From positions 496,001 through 560,000 of the forward strand of contig CAVPSV010000004.1 in the NCBI GenBank assembly GCA_963708625.1: 64,000 nt of DNA, given 5' to 3'. The notes below the pieces were generated by a model. The model saw only the letters and a program-made list of their open reading frames with translations. It did no database searches and was not told the DNA's origin. The stretch is from DASXIF01 sp036498145. Lineage in GTDB: Bacteria; Actinomycetota; Actinomycetes; Mycobacteriales; Jatrophihabitantaceae. Positions 45,689 to 54,765 of the stretch are shown here, piece by piece; the first letter of the stretch is position 1, and every line of letters begins with the position of its first letter. The position numbers and the translations under genes are program-made.

Positions 45689-45787
45689 CAGAGATGCTGC
45701 CCACGTGTGGTCGGCGCGCGATCTCCCGGGATGGCACCATCGGGGACAGCGCCATCGCTGGTGCCACCGCTGGAGAGGGGACCATCC

Positions 45788-47008
45788 ATGCCCGAAGCCG
45801 TCATCGTCGCCACCGCGCGCTCCCCGATCGGTCGCGCCGGGAAGGGCTCGCTCGTCTCGATCCGGCCGGACGAGCTGGCGACGCAGATCGTGCGCGTCGC
45901 GCTGGACAAGGTGCCGCAGCTGGATCCGCATGACATCGAGGATCTGATGATGGGCTGCGGTCAGCCGGGCGGTGAATCCGGTTTCAACATCGGCCGCGCG
46001 GTCGCGGTGCAACTGGGCTACGACTTCCTGCCGGGCACCACGGTGAACCGGTACTGCTCGTCGTCGTTGCAGACGAGCCGGATGGCGTTCCACGCGATCA
46101 AGGCGGGCGAGGGTGACGTCTTCATCTCGGCCGGTGTGGAGACGGTCTCCCGGTTCGTCAAGGGCAGCGCCGACGGCTGGCCGGACACGCACAACCCGCT
46201 GTTCGCCGACGCGGAGACCCGCACCGCAAAGACGGCCGAGAGCGGCGCGAGCGAGTGGCACGACCCGCGCGAGGACGGCCTGTTGCCGGACATGTACATC
46301 GCCATGGGACAGACCGCGGAGAACCTGGCGCTGGCAAAGGACGTCAGCCGCGAGGACATGGACCACTTCGGCGTCCGGTCGCAGAACCTGGCCGAGAAGG
46401 CCATCAACGCCGGTTTCTGGGCACGCGAGATCGCGCCGGTGACGCTGCCCGACGGCACGGTCGTGTCGACCGACGACGGCCCACGCGCCGGGGTCAGCTA
46501 CGAGGCGGTGGCCGGGCTCAAGCCGGTGTTCCGCCCGGACGGCCGGGTGACCGCAGGCAACTGCTGCCCGCTCAACGACGGCGCGGCGGCGGTGGTGATC
46601 ATGAGCGATCGCAGGGCGGCGGAGCTCGGCCTGACGCCGCTGGCGCGGATCGTCGCGACCGGCGTGTCCGGGCTGTCCCCGGAGATCATGGGACTCGGCC
46701 CGGTGGACGCGTCCCGGCGCGCACTCGCCAACGCCGGCATGGCGATCGGCGATATGGATCTGGTCGAGATCAACGAGGCGTTCGCGGCCCAGGTGCTGCC
46801 GTCTCAGCGCGAGCTGGGCATCGACATGGACCGGCTCAACGTCAACGGTGGCGCCATCGCGGTCGGTCATCCCTTCGGCATGACCGGCGCGCGGATCACC
46901 ACCACGTTGATCAACTCGCTGCAGTGGCACGACAAGCAGTTCGGCCTGGAGACGATGTGCGTGGGCGGTGGCCAGGGGATGGCCATGGTGCTCGAGCGGC
47001 TCAACTGA
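45788..47008 (+). CDS. Acetyl-CoA acetyltransferase (thiolase)
   Basis: A 406-residue thiolase. ATG 45788 begins MPEAVIVATARSPIGRAGKG. The nucleophile is C90 in TTVNRYCSSSLQTSRMAF. NEAFAAQVLPSQREL carries the thiolase NEAF block, GGAIAVGHPFGMTGAR the histidine and MCVGGGQGMAMVLE the second cysteine. Length and motifs fit the FadA/acetoacetyl-CoA thiolase family. It may act in fatty acid degradation together with the acyl-CoA dehydrogenases in the window. Confidence 0.94.
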   Translation: MPEAVIVATARSPIGRAGKGSLVSIRPDELATQIVRVALDKVPQLDPHDIEDLMMGCGQPGGESGFNIGRAVAVQLGYDFLPGTTVNRYCSSSLQTSRMAFHAIKAGEGDVFISAGVETVSRFVKGSADGWPDTHNPLFADAETRTAKTAESGASEWHDPREDGLLPDMYIAMGQTAENLALAKDVSREDMDHFGVRSQNLAEKAINAGFWAREIAPVTLPDGTVVSTDDGPRAGVSYEAVAGLKPVFRPDGRVTAGNCCPLNDGAAAVVIMSDRRAAELGLTPLARIVATGVSGLSPEIMGLGPVDASRRALANAGMAIGDMDLVEINEAFAAQVLPSQRELGIDMDRLNVNGGAIAVGHPFGMTGARITTTLINSLQWHDKQFGLETMCVGGGQGMAMVLERLN

Positions 47009-47089
47009 GCCGTTCGGCGCCGGGCCTATCGCGAGGACGTCGCACCGCCGGCGCAGCGGCTACCGCGGCTACCGCGAGGCGAAACGACA

Positions 47090-47133
47090 CCGAGGGCGGA
47101 GGGATCCTTGTTCCGATCCCGGTCCGCCCTCGG
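47090..47133. terminator. Hairpin between thiolase and the convergent Bax-inhibitor-like gene
   Basis: CCGAGGGCGGA-GGGATC (47090-47106) pairs with GATCCC-GG-TCCGCCCTCGG (47115-47133) around CTTGTTCC, with one two-base bulge. It lies in a 258-base gap between convergent genes and can stop transcription from either side. Nothing else is seen in the gap. Confidence 0.7.
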
Positions 47134-47266
47134 CATTCGGCCCGACCGGCCATTCCCCCACGGATTTCCGGTCGCGCTCACATGAATTAACGAGACCCGT
47201 GACGGCCGGTTACGCCTAGCCCGGCCACCTCGCCCCGATGTCGCCGTGGCGACAGCCAAGGACGAC

Positions 47267-48052
47267 CTAGTTGCGGAGGTAGCTGAGCAGCCGCAGGATC
47301 TCGAGGTACAGCCAGACCAGCGTGACGGTGAGCCCGAACGCGGCGAACCAGGCGAACTTCACGTCCGCGCCGTTACGGATGCCCCGCTCGATCATGTCGA
47401 AGTCGAGCACCAGGTTCATCGCCGCGATGCCGATGACGATCAGGCTGAAGATGATCGCGAGCGCGCCGCCCGAACGCAGGCCCAGACCGCCCGGGTGGAA
47501 CAGGTAAGCAATGGCGTTGACGATCATCAGTCCGAAGACGCCGATGGTGGCGCCGACGACGACGCGGGTGAACTTGGGTGTCACCCGGATCGCGCCGATC
47601 CGGTACACGAACAGCATGCCGACGGCGACCATCACCGTCCCGGTCACGGCCTGGATGACGATGCCCTGGTAGGCCGCGTTGAACAGCTTGCTGATCGCGC
47701 CGAGCGCGACGCCCTCGAGCGCCGCGTAGAGCAGTGCTGTCAGCGCGTTCGCGCGCAGCGTGAACGACATGTAGAGACCGAGTCCGAGCCCACCCATGGC
47801 TCCGATGAGCAGCACCGCACCGCTGGCGTGCGGGCTGACCAGCTCCCAGCTGACGGCGCCGGCCACCAGCAGCACGCCGAGCATGGCCGCGGTGCGGGTG
47901 ACAACGTCGTCGAGCGTCATGTACCGCGCGGTGCGCGGGCCGGTGTAGGCCGGCTGGTCGTACATCTTGCGCAGATCGACGGCGGACGGCGTCGCCACCG
48001 ACCCCCCGCCGGTAGCCTGGCCGAACTTGTTGATCACCGGGTTCTGCGCCAT
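47267..48052 (-). CDS. Bax inhibitor-1/YccA family membrane protein
   Basis: A 261-residue protein with seven hydrophobic segments. ATG 48052 starts MAQNPVINKFGQ, and MTLDDVVTRTAAMLGVLLVA begins helix 1. LEGVALGAISKLFNAAYQGI, GLMIVNAIAYLF and the ending FAAFGLTVTLVWLYLEILRL followed by LSYLRN match the actinobacterial YccA-like group (Bax1-I). These proteins act as pH-sensitive calcium or proton leak channels in model cases. Confidence 0.93.
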   Translation of the reverse strand: MAQNPVINKFGQATGGGSVATPSAVDLRKMYDQPAYTGPRTARYMTLDDVVTRTAAMLGVLLVAGAVSWELVSPHASGAVLLIGAMGGLGLGLYMSFTLRANALTALLYAALEGVALGAISKLFNAAYQGIVIQAVTGTVMVAVGMLFVYRIGAIRVTPKFTRVVVGATIGVFGLMIVNAIAYLFHPGGLGLRSGGALAIIFSLIVIGIAAMNLVLDFDMIERGIRNGADVKFAWFAAFGLTVTLVWLYLEILRLLSYLRN

Positions 48053-48261
48053 GGTGTGCTCCACGCCTCCTGGCTGTACGCCCGGAGGTGTGCCTGCCGG
48101 GCCGTGTCCTGTCCTTCTGCAAACGATAGGCAGGGCCACGGAGTTCCGGGGGATGCAGGAGTGCGACGAGGCGCACGCCACGTTGCGCGATGACTGCTAC
48201 TGACGGGTAACTTGTACCCAGAACACGGTGTCACCGGATGCCGCAGCTTCGTGGAGGCGCC

Positions 48262-49617
48262 ATGCCAGCCCGTTCCACCCGCCCCGAGCGCCGCGCACGG
48301 CCACGGGAGCGACGCGATCCGATGGGCGTGGGCCTGGCCGCGCTCTACCGGCTGGCCGGCGCGCCGGTGATCGACCGGTTAGGACTGCGCAAGCCGGTCG
48401 AGCGGGCCGTGTATCAGGCTAGTCGGGCGGGCTTCCGGACAGTCGGTGCGGCCAATCGCGTGTTTACCGCGGTACAGCAACGGCGCAGCGCGGAGCGCCC
48501 TGCCGCCGCCAAGGAGCGCACCCAGTTCGACCTCAATCCCACCGACGAGCAGAAGATGATCGTCGAGGCGACCCGCGAATTCGCCGCCGAGCAACTGCGC
48601 CCGCAGGCAGCCGCGGCCGACACCGAGTGCATGGCACCGGAGGCACTGCTCAAGCGATCGGTGGCCGAGCTCGGTATCACCCAGGTCGGCGTTCCGGAGA
48701 CGCTCGGCGGCATGGGCGGCGAACGATCGGCCACCACCGGCGTACTCGTCGCCGAGGCGTTGGCGCACGGCGACATGGGACTCGCCGTCGCATGCCTGGC
48801 ACCGGCTGCGGTGAGCAATGCCCTCGCGTTGTGGGGCAACGCGGAGCAGCAGGCCACCTACCTGCCCGCGTTCGTCGGCGACGACGTCCCCGCCGCCGCG
48901 CTCGCCGTCGTCGAGCCGCAGGTGCTGTTCGATCCGTTCGCGTTGCGCACCGTCGCGCGGCGCAGCGGCGGCGGCTTCGTGCTGGACGGGGTGAAGTCGC
49001 TGGTGCCGCGTGCGGAGGCCGCGGAGCTGTTCGTGATCGCCGCCGAACTCGACGGCACACCGGCGCTGTTCCTGGTCGAGTCCGGCACGGACGGGATCAC
49101 GGTGGAATCCGATCCGGCCATGGGACTGCGCGCGGCGTCGATGGCGCGGGTGGAACTGGCGAACGTCACCCTCGGCGCAGGTGCGCTGCTCGGCGGCACC
49201 GACGGGTCGGACTATGCGGAGTGCATCAGGCTGTCGCGGCTGGGCTGGTCCGCGCTCGCGCTGGGCACTGCGCGAGCAGTGCTCGACTACGTCATCCCCT
49301 ACGTCAACGAACGGCAGGCGTTCGGCGAACCGATCAGCCATCGGCAGGCGGTGGCGTTCACTGTGGCCAATATCGGCATCGAGCTCGAAGGCGCCCGGCT
49401 GGTGACGTTGCGCGCCGCGGCACGCGCCGAACAGGGCAAGTCCTTCGCGCGCGAGGCCGCGCTGGCGCGGCGGCTCACCACCGAGTACGGCGTGCGGATC
49501 GGCAGCGACGGCGTGCAACTGCTCGGTGGGCACGGCTACGTCAAGGAGCATCCGGTGGAGCGGTGGTACCGGGATCTGCGGGCCGTCGGCGTGATGGAAG
49601 GCGCGGTGCTGGTCTAG
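48262..49617 (+). CDS. Acyl-CoA dehydrogenase family protein, first of a tandem pair
   Basis: A 451-residue ACAD-like protein. ATG 48262 follows GGAGG; an ATG at 48238 is the other option. An N-terminal extension of about 75 residues precedes the ACAD fold (NPTDEQKMIVEATREFAAEQ, DGVKSLVPRAEAAELFVIAA, RQAFGEPISHRQAVAFTVAN, GGHGYVKEHPVERWYRD). The protein stops at VMEGAVLV, right after the Glu position of the usual EGT motif, so the C-terminal helix is missing. The stop and the next start overlap (TAGTG). A heteromeric enzyme with the following ACAD, as known for mycobacterial FadE pairs, is likely. Confidence 0.87.
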   Translation: MPARSTRPERRARPRERRDPMGVGLAALYRLAGAPVIDRLGLRKPVERAVYQASRAGFRTVGAANRVFTAVQQRRSAERPAAAKERTQFDLNPTDEQKMIVEATREFAAEQLRPQAAAADTECMAPEALLKRSVAELGITQVGVPETLGGMGGERSATTGVLVAEALAHGDMGLAVACLAPAAVSNALALWGNAEQQATYLPAFVGDDVPAAALAVVEPQVLFDPFALRTVARRSGGGFVLDGVKSLVPRAEAAELFVIAAELDGTPALFLVESGTDGITVESDPAMGLRAASMARVELANVTLGAGALLGGTDGSDYAECIRLSRLGWSALALGTARAVLDYVIPYVNERQAFGEPISHRQAVAFTVANIGIELEGARLVTLRAAARAEQGKSFAREAALARRLTTEYGVRIGSDGVQLLGGHGYVKEHPVERWYRDLRAVGVMEGAVLV

Positions 49618-50825
49618 TGAGTATCAATCTTGAGGTGCCGAAGAAGTTCGGCATGGTCGTGAACCAGGCGCACCAGGTGGCCGTGGAGATCTTCCGGCCT
49701 ATTTCCCGCAAGTACGACACGCATGAGCATGAGTACCCGAAGGAACTCGACATGCTCGCCTCGCTCATCGACGGGATGAACGCCTCGGGCGAGAGCAATA
49801 CCGGCGCGCGTGGTGTGCGGCGTGAGGAGAACACCGAGCAGGGCAATCGCAACGGCTCGAACATGTCCAGCATCTTGTCGATCATGGAGGCCTGCTGGGG
49901 CGACGTGGCGATGGTGCTGTCCATGCCGCGGCAGGGTCTGGGCAACGCGGCGATCGCATCGGTGGCCAACGACGAGCAGCACGCGCGCTTCGACAAGGTG
50001 TGGGCGTCGATGGCCATCACCGAGCCGAGCTTCGGCTCGGACTCGGCCGCGGTGCAGGCCACCGCGATGCGCGACGGCGACGACTACATCCTCAACGGCG
50101 AGAAGATCTTCGTGACGGCCGGGCAGCGCAGTGACGCGGTGGTCGTGTGGGCGTCGCTGGATCGCAGCAAGGGACGGGCCGCGATCAAGTCGTTCGTGGT
50201 GGAGAAGACGCGCCCGGGCATCACGGTGGAGCGGCTGGAGCACAAGCTCGGCATTCGCGCGTCCGACACCGCGACGATTCGTCTGACCGACTGCCGGGTG
50301 CCGAAGGAGAACCTGCTGGGTTCGCCGGACGTCGAGGCGGAGCAAGGCTTCGCCGGTGTCATGCAGACGTTCGACAACACCCGTCCGCTCGTTGCCGGTA
50401 TGGCGGTCGGTTGCGCCCGCGCGGCGCTGGACGAGTTGCGTGACCTGCTCGCCGAGGCGGGCGCGGAGGTCGACTACGACCGGCCGGCGTACCTGCAGTC
50501 GGCGGCCGCCGCCGCGTTACTGCAGATGGAAGCCGATTGGGAGGCCGGCTACCTGCTCACGTTGGAGGCGGCCTGGATGGCCGATAACAACAGGCCCAAT
50601 TCGCTGCAGGCGTCGATGGCCAAGGCGAAGGCCGGCCGGGTCGGCGTCGAGATCACGCTCAAGTGCGTGGAACTCGCCGGGTCGTACGGCTACAGCGAAC
50701 GGTCGCTGCTGGAGAAGTGGGCGCGCGATTCGAAGATCCTGGACATCTTCGAAGGGACGCAGCAGATCCAGCAACTCATCGTCGCCCGGCGGCTGCTGAA
50801 CAAGTCGTCCGCCGAACTCAAATAG
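49617..50825 (+). CDS. Acyl-CoA dehydrogenase family protein, second of a tandem pair
   Basis: A 402-residue ACAD. GTG 49617 shares a base with the previous stop. The fold is complete: ASMAITEPSFGSDSAAVQAT, LNGEKIFVTAGQRSDAVVVW, LGIRASDTATIRLTDCRVPK, VELAGSYGYSERSLLEKWAR and the catalytic Glu in DIFEGTQQIQQLIVARRLL. It differs from the typical fatty acyl enzyme in its long N-terminal helix with EENTEQGNRNGSNMSSIL. The pair probably forms one heterotetramer; substrate unknown. Confidence 0.9.
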   Translation: MSINLEVPKKFGMVVNQAHQVAVEIFRPISRKYDTHEHEYPKELDMLASLIDGMNASGESNTGARGVRREENTEQGNRNGSNMSSILSIMEACWGDVAMVLSMPRQGLGNAAIASVANDEQHARFDKVWASMAITEPSFGSDSAAVQATAMRDGDDYILNGEKIFVTAGQRSDAVVVWASLDRSKGRAAIKSFVVEKTRPGITVERLEHKLGIRASDTATIRLTDCRVPKENLLGSPDVEAEQGFAGVMQTFDNTRPLVAGMAVGCARAALDELRDLLAEAGAEVDYDRPAYLQSAAAAALLQMEADWEAGYLLTLEAAWMADNNRPNSLQASMAKAKAGRVGVEITLKCVELAGSYGYSERSLLEKWARDSKILDIFEGTQQIQQLIVARRLLNKSSAELK

Positions 50826-50893
50826 CGCTCGGCCAGCGGACATTGCCGCCGAACTGAATCCCTCGTGCACGCTCGAGGTCGGGACGCGCAGTC

Positions 50894-52585
50894 CTATTCG
50901 GCGCGGCGTGCAGCTGCGGCGTCCACCGTCGCGGCGACCCGGCTGCGCGGCTTGCCGCCGGCCACCACCGGGAGCCTCGCCGCTCGCACATCGGCCGTCG
51001 TATCAAGGCGGCTCATGCTGCTGGCCGTGTCCGCACCCCCGCTCGGGCCGCTGGGCGTGCCCCGCGGTGGCGTCGTTTCCTGGTGCGGCATCGAATTGGG
51101 CGGGACCGGATAGGAGAACGGATTGTTCTTCGAGTCGAAGGTGCCGAGCAGCGTGTCGACGCCGACGTGGCACTCCAGCAGCGCCTGGGCCGTCTGGCTC
51201 TTCGGCAGGCTCGGGACGGACGGGTTGGCCGCGGCGGCGAAGTTGAATGCCGAGGTCATGTCGCCGACCGTCGCAACACGCCACGCGCTGAGGTTCGGGA
51301 CCGGCACGCCGAACAGCGCCTCGGCCAGGCGCAACTGGGAGGTGTGGTCGAACACGTCGGAGGCGACCAGCCCGCCGCGGCTGTACGGCGAGATCACCAG
51401 GCCGGGAACACGGAAGCCCAGCCCGATCGGACCGGCGATGCCCATCGAGTCGGCGACACCGGACAGCGGCACGGTGACGTACTCCCCGGCCGTCCCGGGC
51501 GGCGCGGTCGGCGGCGCAACGTGGTCGAAGAACCCACCGTTCTCGTCGTAGCTGATGATCAGCGCCGTCTTCTCCCACACCGCGGGGTTCGAGGTGAGGA
51601 TGTCCAGCACCTGCACGATGCCCTGCGCGCCGAACGCCGGCGGCAGCGCCGGGTGCTCACAGGTCAGCAGGCTTGGGATGATCCAGGACACGCTCGGCAA
51701 CGCGTTGGTCTTGACGTCGTGTTCGAAGTTGGCCGGGAAGGTCGGCTTGATGCCGCGCGCGTAGAGCTGGGAATGTTTGTCCTGGAAGTTCTTGAACGCG
51801 CCGAGCATGCCGGAGAGCACTGCGTCGGAGACTGCGGGCACGCTCTTGTTTGTGTAGACCTTCCAGCTGACGCCGGCGTCCTGCAGTGCTTCTGGATAGG
51901 TCTGCCACGAGTAGACGTTCTTCGGCACGGTGGTCGGCGTCTCCAGCAACGGGCCGCCGTTGTGACCGTCCGGGTCGATGGTGCCGCTGATCCAGTACAG
52001 CCGGTTCGGGTCGGTCGGGCCGAGCACGGAGCAGAAGTAGCTGTCGCAGACCGTGAACGCATCGGCCAGCGCGTAGTGCACCGGGATGTCGGCTCGGGTG
52101 TAGTAGCCCATGGTCGCGGGGCCGTTGCCGATGCCTTCGTTGGCCAGGTGGACCTTGACCCATTGGTCCATCGCGCCGCCGTTCCAGCACTGGTGCTGCG
52201 GTCCCCAGTCATGGGTGGGGTCGTTGATGCACTCGCCGTCCAGGGTGGCGCCGTGGGTGGTATCGAGCCGGAACGGTTCCAGGAATGCGGTGTTCGAGGC
52301 CTTGTGCGTGCTCGGGTCGTAGCCGACCTGCCGGAAGGCAGCCGACGCGTCGTCGAAGCCGCGCACGCCGGACAGGGTGCCGAAGTAGTGGTCGAACGAG
52401 CGGTTCTCCTGCATCAGGAAGACGAGGTGCTCGATGTCGCCGAGCGAGCCGGTGCCGGCTGGATCGGCTGCGTAGGCGCGTTCGATGACGGGACCGGCGG
52501 CGCCGGCGAACACCGCCGCTCCGCCGACCGCGGCTGCCGCGGCCAGGAAGTCCCGACGTGACATGCCAGCCAGACCAAGACTCAC
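50894..52585 (-). CDS. Tat-exported phospholipase C-type phosphoesterase
   Basis: A 563-residue exported enzyme of the phosphoesterase family that includes bacterial non-haemolytic phospholipases C and acid phosphatases. GTG 52585 follows AGGAGG, and MSRRDFLAAAAAVGGAAVFA is a twin-arginine signal. Core motifs are HLVFLMQENRSFDHYFGTL (metal Glu/Asn near the N-terminus), GECINDPTHDW, DSYFCSVLGPTDPNRLYWIS, ALIISYDENGGFFDHVAPP (metal Asp) and GFRVPGLVISPYSRGG. A Pro/Ala tail of about 70 residues follows. Lipid head-group cleavage is the likely activity, but the exact substrate is unknown. Confidence 0.92.
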   Translation of the reverse strand: MSLGLAGMSRRDFLAAAAAVGGAAVFAGAAGPVIERAYAADPAGTGSLGDIEHLVFLMQENRSFDHYFGTLSGVRGFDDASAAFRQVGYDPSTHKASNTAFLEPFRLDTTHGATLDGECINDPTHDWGPQHQCWNGGAMDQWVKVHLANEGIGNGPATMGYYTRADIPVHYALADAFTVCDSYFCSVLGPTDPNRLYWISGTIDPDGHNGGPLLETPTTVPKNVYSWQTYPEALQDAGVSWKVYTNKSVPAVSDAVLSGMLGAFKNFQDKHSQLYARGIKPTFPANFEHDVKTNALPSVSWIIPSLLTCEHPALPPAFGAQGIVQVLDILTSNPAVWEKTALIISYDENGGFFDHVAPPTAPPGTAGEYVTVPLSGVADSMGIAGPIGLGFRVPGLVISPYSRGGLVASDVFDHTSQLRLAEALFGVPVPNLSAWRVATVGDMTSAFNFAAAANPSVPSLPKSQTAQALLECHVGVDTLLGTFDSKNNPFSYPVPPNSMPHQETTPPRGTPSGPSGGADTASSMSRLDTTADVRAARLPVVAGGKPRSRVAATVDAAAARRAE

Positions 52586-53006
52586 CGCAGGCCTCCTAGA
52601 CAGAGGGAACCTGAAGACGCTATCGGCGGCAGGTGGCTACCAACCGGAGCGAAGGTGAACAACGGGAAGCCTACGACGCGCCATCGGCGGCCAGGGGAAA
52701 TCGCCACAAACTCCAATTCCGTCACGGAACAAGCCGATCACCCTCACGCCGCTCGAGCTCGGCACGTCGGTCATCTCCGTGATCTGGAGGCCCGGGCCGA
52801 CATTCGCGGCAGACGCCGTCCTCTTCAGATCGGGACGTCGCGACCACCCCTGTTTCGATGTCAAGATCGCGTACTTCCTGCACGAGGCCTACGACATGCC
52901 GTCGCATGCGCAGCGTCGCGGAACACAGCGTGCCCGGCACGACCTCCGAATGTCGGCGCGCCAGGTGTGTGCAGCGGCCACCTCGTCGCATCAAGAATCT
53001 GACGTC
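52586..53006. other. Gap of 421 bases with no gene recognised
   Basis: Several open frames cross this stretch on both strands (for example 52655-53002 plus and 52722-52994 minus), but none shows a known motif, a ribosome site or high-GC codon periodicity that I can defend. It marks the border between core genes and the RHS island and may contain decayed sequence. Confidence 0.5.
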
Positions 53007-53465
53007 CTATGTCAATCGCGTCGCGAAGGGTAGTTCTGGATGCAACTCTGCCCACTTCTTAGCAGTAGGTGTAGTCGGAGGCCTACGCTGGTTCGGCGCC
53101 GCCACGACTTGCAGACTCTTCGGATGCAGATACCACAGCTGGGGCCACTTTCGCGAGGGAGGCCCGCCGGTCGTGTATCCCTTCCGAATCTCCTTCTTTT
53201 GTTTCGAGTAGCCCCGAAAGTTGTAAACGAGACCGGCCCCGAGGCAGGCAAAAACACAGGCCAGCATGGTCGATCCGTAAAGGTGCTCATGGCGCCCAAA
53301 CAGGCGCTCAAAGGCGATACAAACGGTGCAGAGGAAGGCCGCGATCTCGTATAGCACCCCACGAATGATCAGCTGCGAAGCGGTCGGACCGCGGAGCACG
53401 GCTGGCGGATCCACTTCAGTGCCTCCGGCGTCTAAGACAGACATACACATCCACGACGCCCTCAC
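53007..53465 (-). CDS. Two-helix membrane protein, paralogue of 53487-53924 (candidate immunity protein)
   Basis: A protein of about 152 residues from GTG 53465; ATG codons at 53450 and 53444 are possible starts. Two hydrophobic segments flank a short loop (AAFLCTVCIAFERLFGRHEH and STMLACVFACLGAGLVYNF), followed by GYSKQKKEIRKGYTTGG and LWYLHPKSLQV. The same frame of residues occurs in the gene just upstream: CxVCxxFE, GYxKxxxExRxGYT, RKxPxLWYxHPxxLQV and PxTPxAKxWAxxHPExP. Lower GC than the core genes suggests acquired DNA. Duplicate small membrane proteins behind an RHS tip are commonly immunity proteins. Confidence 0.7.
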   Translation of the reverse strand: MRASWMCMSVLDAGGTEVDPPAVLRGPTASQLIIRGVLYEIAAFLCTVCIAFERLFGRHEHLYGSTMLACVFACLGAGLVYNFRGYSKQKKEIRKGYTTGGPPSRKWPQLWYLHPKSLQVVAAPNQRRPPTTPTAKKWAELHPELPFATRLT

Positions 53466-53486
53466 CCGGCGCGAGGGAGGTCAAAT

Positions 53487-53924
53487 CTAACTCACATTCC
53501 GCGTAGTACGCCGGGTGGGTACGCGGGTTGGCCGCCGCAGATAGGGCATCTCAGGATGGCTGCTCGCCCACACCTTCGCACTGGGCGTCCGCGGCGGGCG
53601 GGCTACGCCGGGCCCGCAGATAACCTGCAAGGTGCGGGGATGGGCATACCAAAGCTTAGGTTTCTTGCGCGCTTCGACGGCGGAACTCGTGTAGCCAAGA
53701 CGGGCTTCTCTTGCTAATTTGCGATACCCCGTAATCATGAGGAAAATACCAAATATTAGGCTCGCCATTCCTATGCTGAGGAAAACGATTTCCCACGCAA
53801 ACTCGTACCGCTTCAGCTTACTTTCAAAACCGTTACATACGGCGCAAACAAATGTGAGCCCTTCCGCCATCCAACCACGAAATATCGTTTGGGTTCCGGA
53901 CAACCCAGGGAGCGCAGCCGGCAT
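53487..53924 (-). CDS. Two-helix membrane protein behind the displaced RHS tip (candidate immunity protein)
   Basis: A protein of about 145 residues. ATG 53924 (MPAALPGLSGTQ) has AGG a few bases upstream; the open frame to 54353 belongs to the RHS fragment. The hydrophobic parts are LTFVCAVCNGFESK and IVFLSIGMASLIFGIFLMIT, followed by GYRKLAREARLGYTSSAV and KLWYAHPRTLQVICGPG. It is clearly homologous to the next gene (53007-53465), 21 bases away. It starts 24 bases after the probable end of the displaced tip reading frame (53948), as an immunity gene would. Confidence 0.7.
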   Translation of the reverse strand: MPAALPGLSGTQTIFRGWMAEGLTFVCAVCNGFESKLKRYEFAWEIVFLSIGMASLIFGIFLMITGYRKLAREARLGYTSSAVEARKKPKLWYAHPRTLQVICGPGVARPPRTPSAKVWASSHPEMPYLRRPTRVPTRRTTRNVS

Positions 53925-53947
53925 CTGACCTACGGCGTCGTCCGTGG

Positions 53948-54353
53948 TCAATGTGCGCCCCCAACCGTGGAAACGATCGCCCCTGACGTTCCGAAACCCG
54001 TGGCATAGATTCCAAAAGCCTGATGCAATAGATGGGCTGTTTGCTCCGTGATTTTTCCGAGATGTGGTAGAGCGCTCGAACTCGCACCCGCGAACCTTCC
54101 CGCAAAACACCGACCCCGCCACCGGCTCCAACCCACCGAAGTCCGTATATGCCGCAGCCGCGGTCGTCTGCCCCGAGGAATCGCTGATTACGCGCACCGA
54201 ACCGAGCGCATCCAGATACATCCACCCCGTCACCGACGTCACCGCACCACCGGACGTCGATGCGGCCGTGGTCGTGGTCAGGTGATCAACGCCCTGCGGC
54301 CCCTGCACCAGATCCACACTCACCGCTGCAGTGCTGAACGCAACCGGTGTCAC
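53948..54353 (-). pseudogene. Displaced RHS tip: duplicate of RHS segment joined to a different C-terminus
   Basis: The first 80 or so codons (PVAFSTAAVSVDLVQGPQGV ... AYTDFGGLEPVAGSVFCG) repeat the main RHS gene almost exactly. The sequence then leaves the main gene's course. With one base removed from the three-G run at 54099-54101 the frame continues as FAGASSSALPHLGKITEQTA ... GIYATGFGTSGAIVSTVGGA to a stop at 53948. There is no own signal peptide or good start, so alone it is silent. It has the form of an orphan tip that could be recombined into the main RHS gene. Confidence 0.65.
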
Positions 54354-54358
54354 TCCGT
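54099..54358. repeat. Direct repeat, displaced copy (partner at 55976-56235)
   Basis: About 260 bases match 55976-56235 with a constant offset of 1877 and only a few mismatches, all in phase with the RHS reading frame. The repeat begins right after the stop of the candidate immunity gene (54361). Confidence 0.88.
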
Positions 54359-54360
54359 CT

Positions 54361-54765
54361 TCACGAATTTAGTCTCCGGGCACGAACTTTCCCTTGTTGA
54401 GTGGCAGCGAGCCAAGGGCCGTGTCCCATCTCAGGCGACGTCTCGGGGGGCCATAACACGGCAAGCTCCGCGACGTTCGTGTCGTGGTCGCCCAGCTCGA
54501 GTGACAAGGGCGATAGGTCGGCGACTCCAGCTTTCATCTCTCCCACAAAGATGAGCCCGCTTGCCAGAAGGTCCGCGATCGTGTCGAGGGATACCTGACG
54601 GAGCGCATCGGGGGATATCGATCCCGACACCTGCCTGATGAGTTCCTGCACACCGTAGAGTTCGATGTAGTCGTCGCTGACCCAGGTCAGAAGTCGGACG
54701 GCAGTTGGACTCAGCGGGAGGTTGCCGCCGCTCTCGTTAGCCGGGCCATTTGAGTCAGTTGCCAA
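54361..54765 (-). CDS. Candidate immunity protein for the RHS C-terminal toxin
   Basis: A 134-residue, acidic, probably cytoplasmic protein starting at ATG 54765, 11 bases inside the 3' end of the RHS gene. It is mostly helical by inspection (PTAVRLLTWVSDDYIELYGV, ALRQVSLDTIADLLASGLIF, GEMKAGVADLSPLSLELGDH) and looks like a small winged-helix or immunity fold, but I do not recognise the family. Position directly after the toxin end, overlap with it and net negative charge fit an immunity role. Confidence 0.72.
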   Translation of the reverse strand: MATDSNGPANESGGNLPLSPTAVRLLTWVSDDYIELYGVQELIRQVSGSISPDALRQVSLDTIADLLASGLIFVGEMKAGVADLSPLSLELGDHDTNVAELAVLWPPETSPEMGHGPWLAATQQGKVRARRLNS

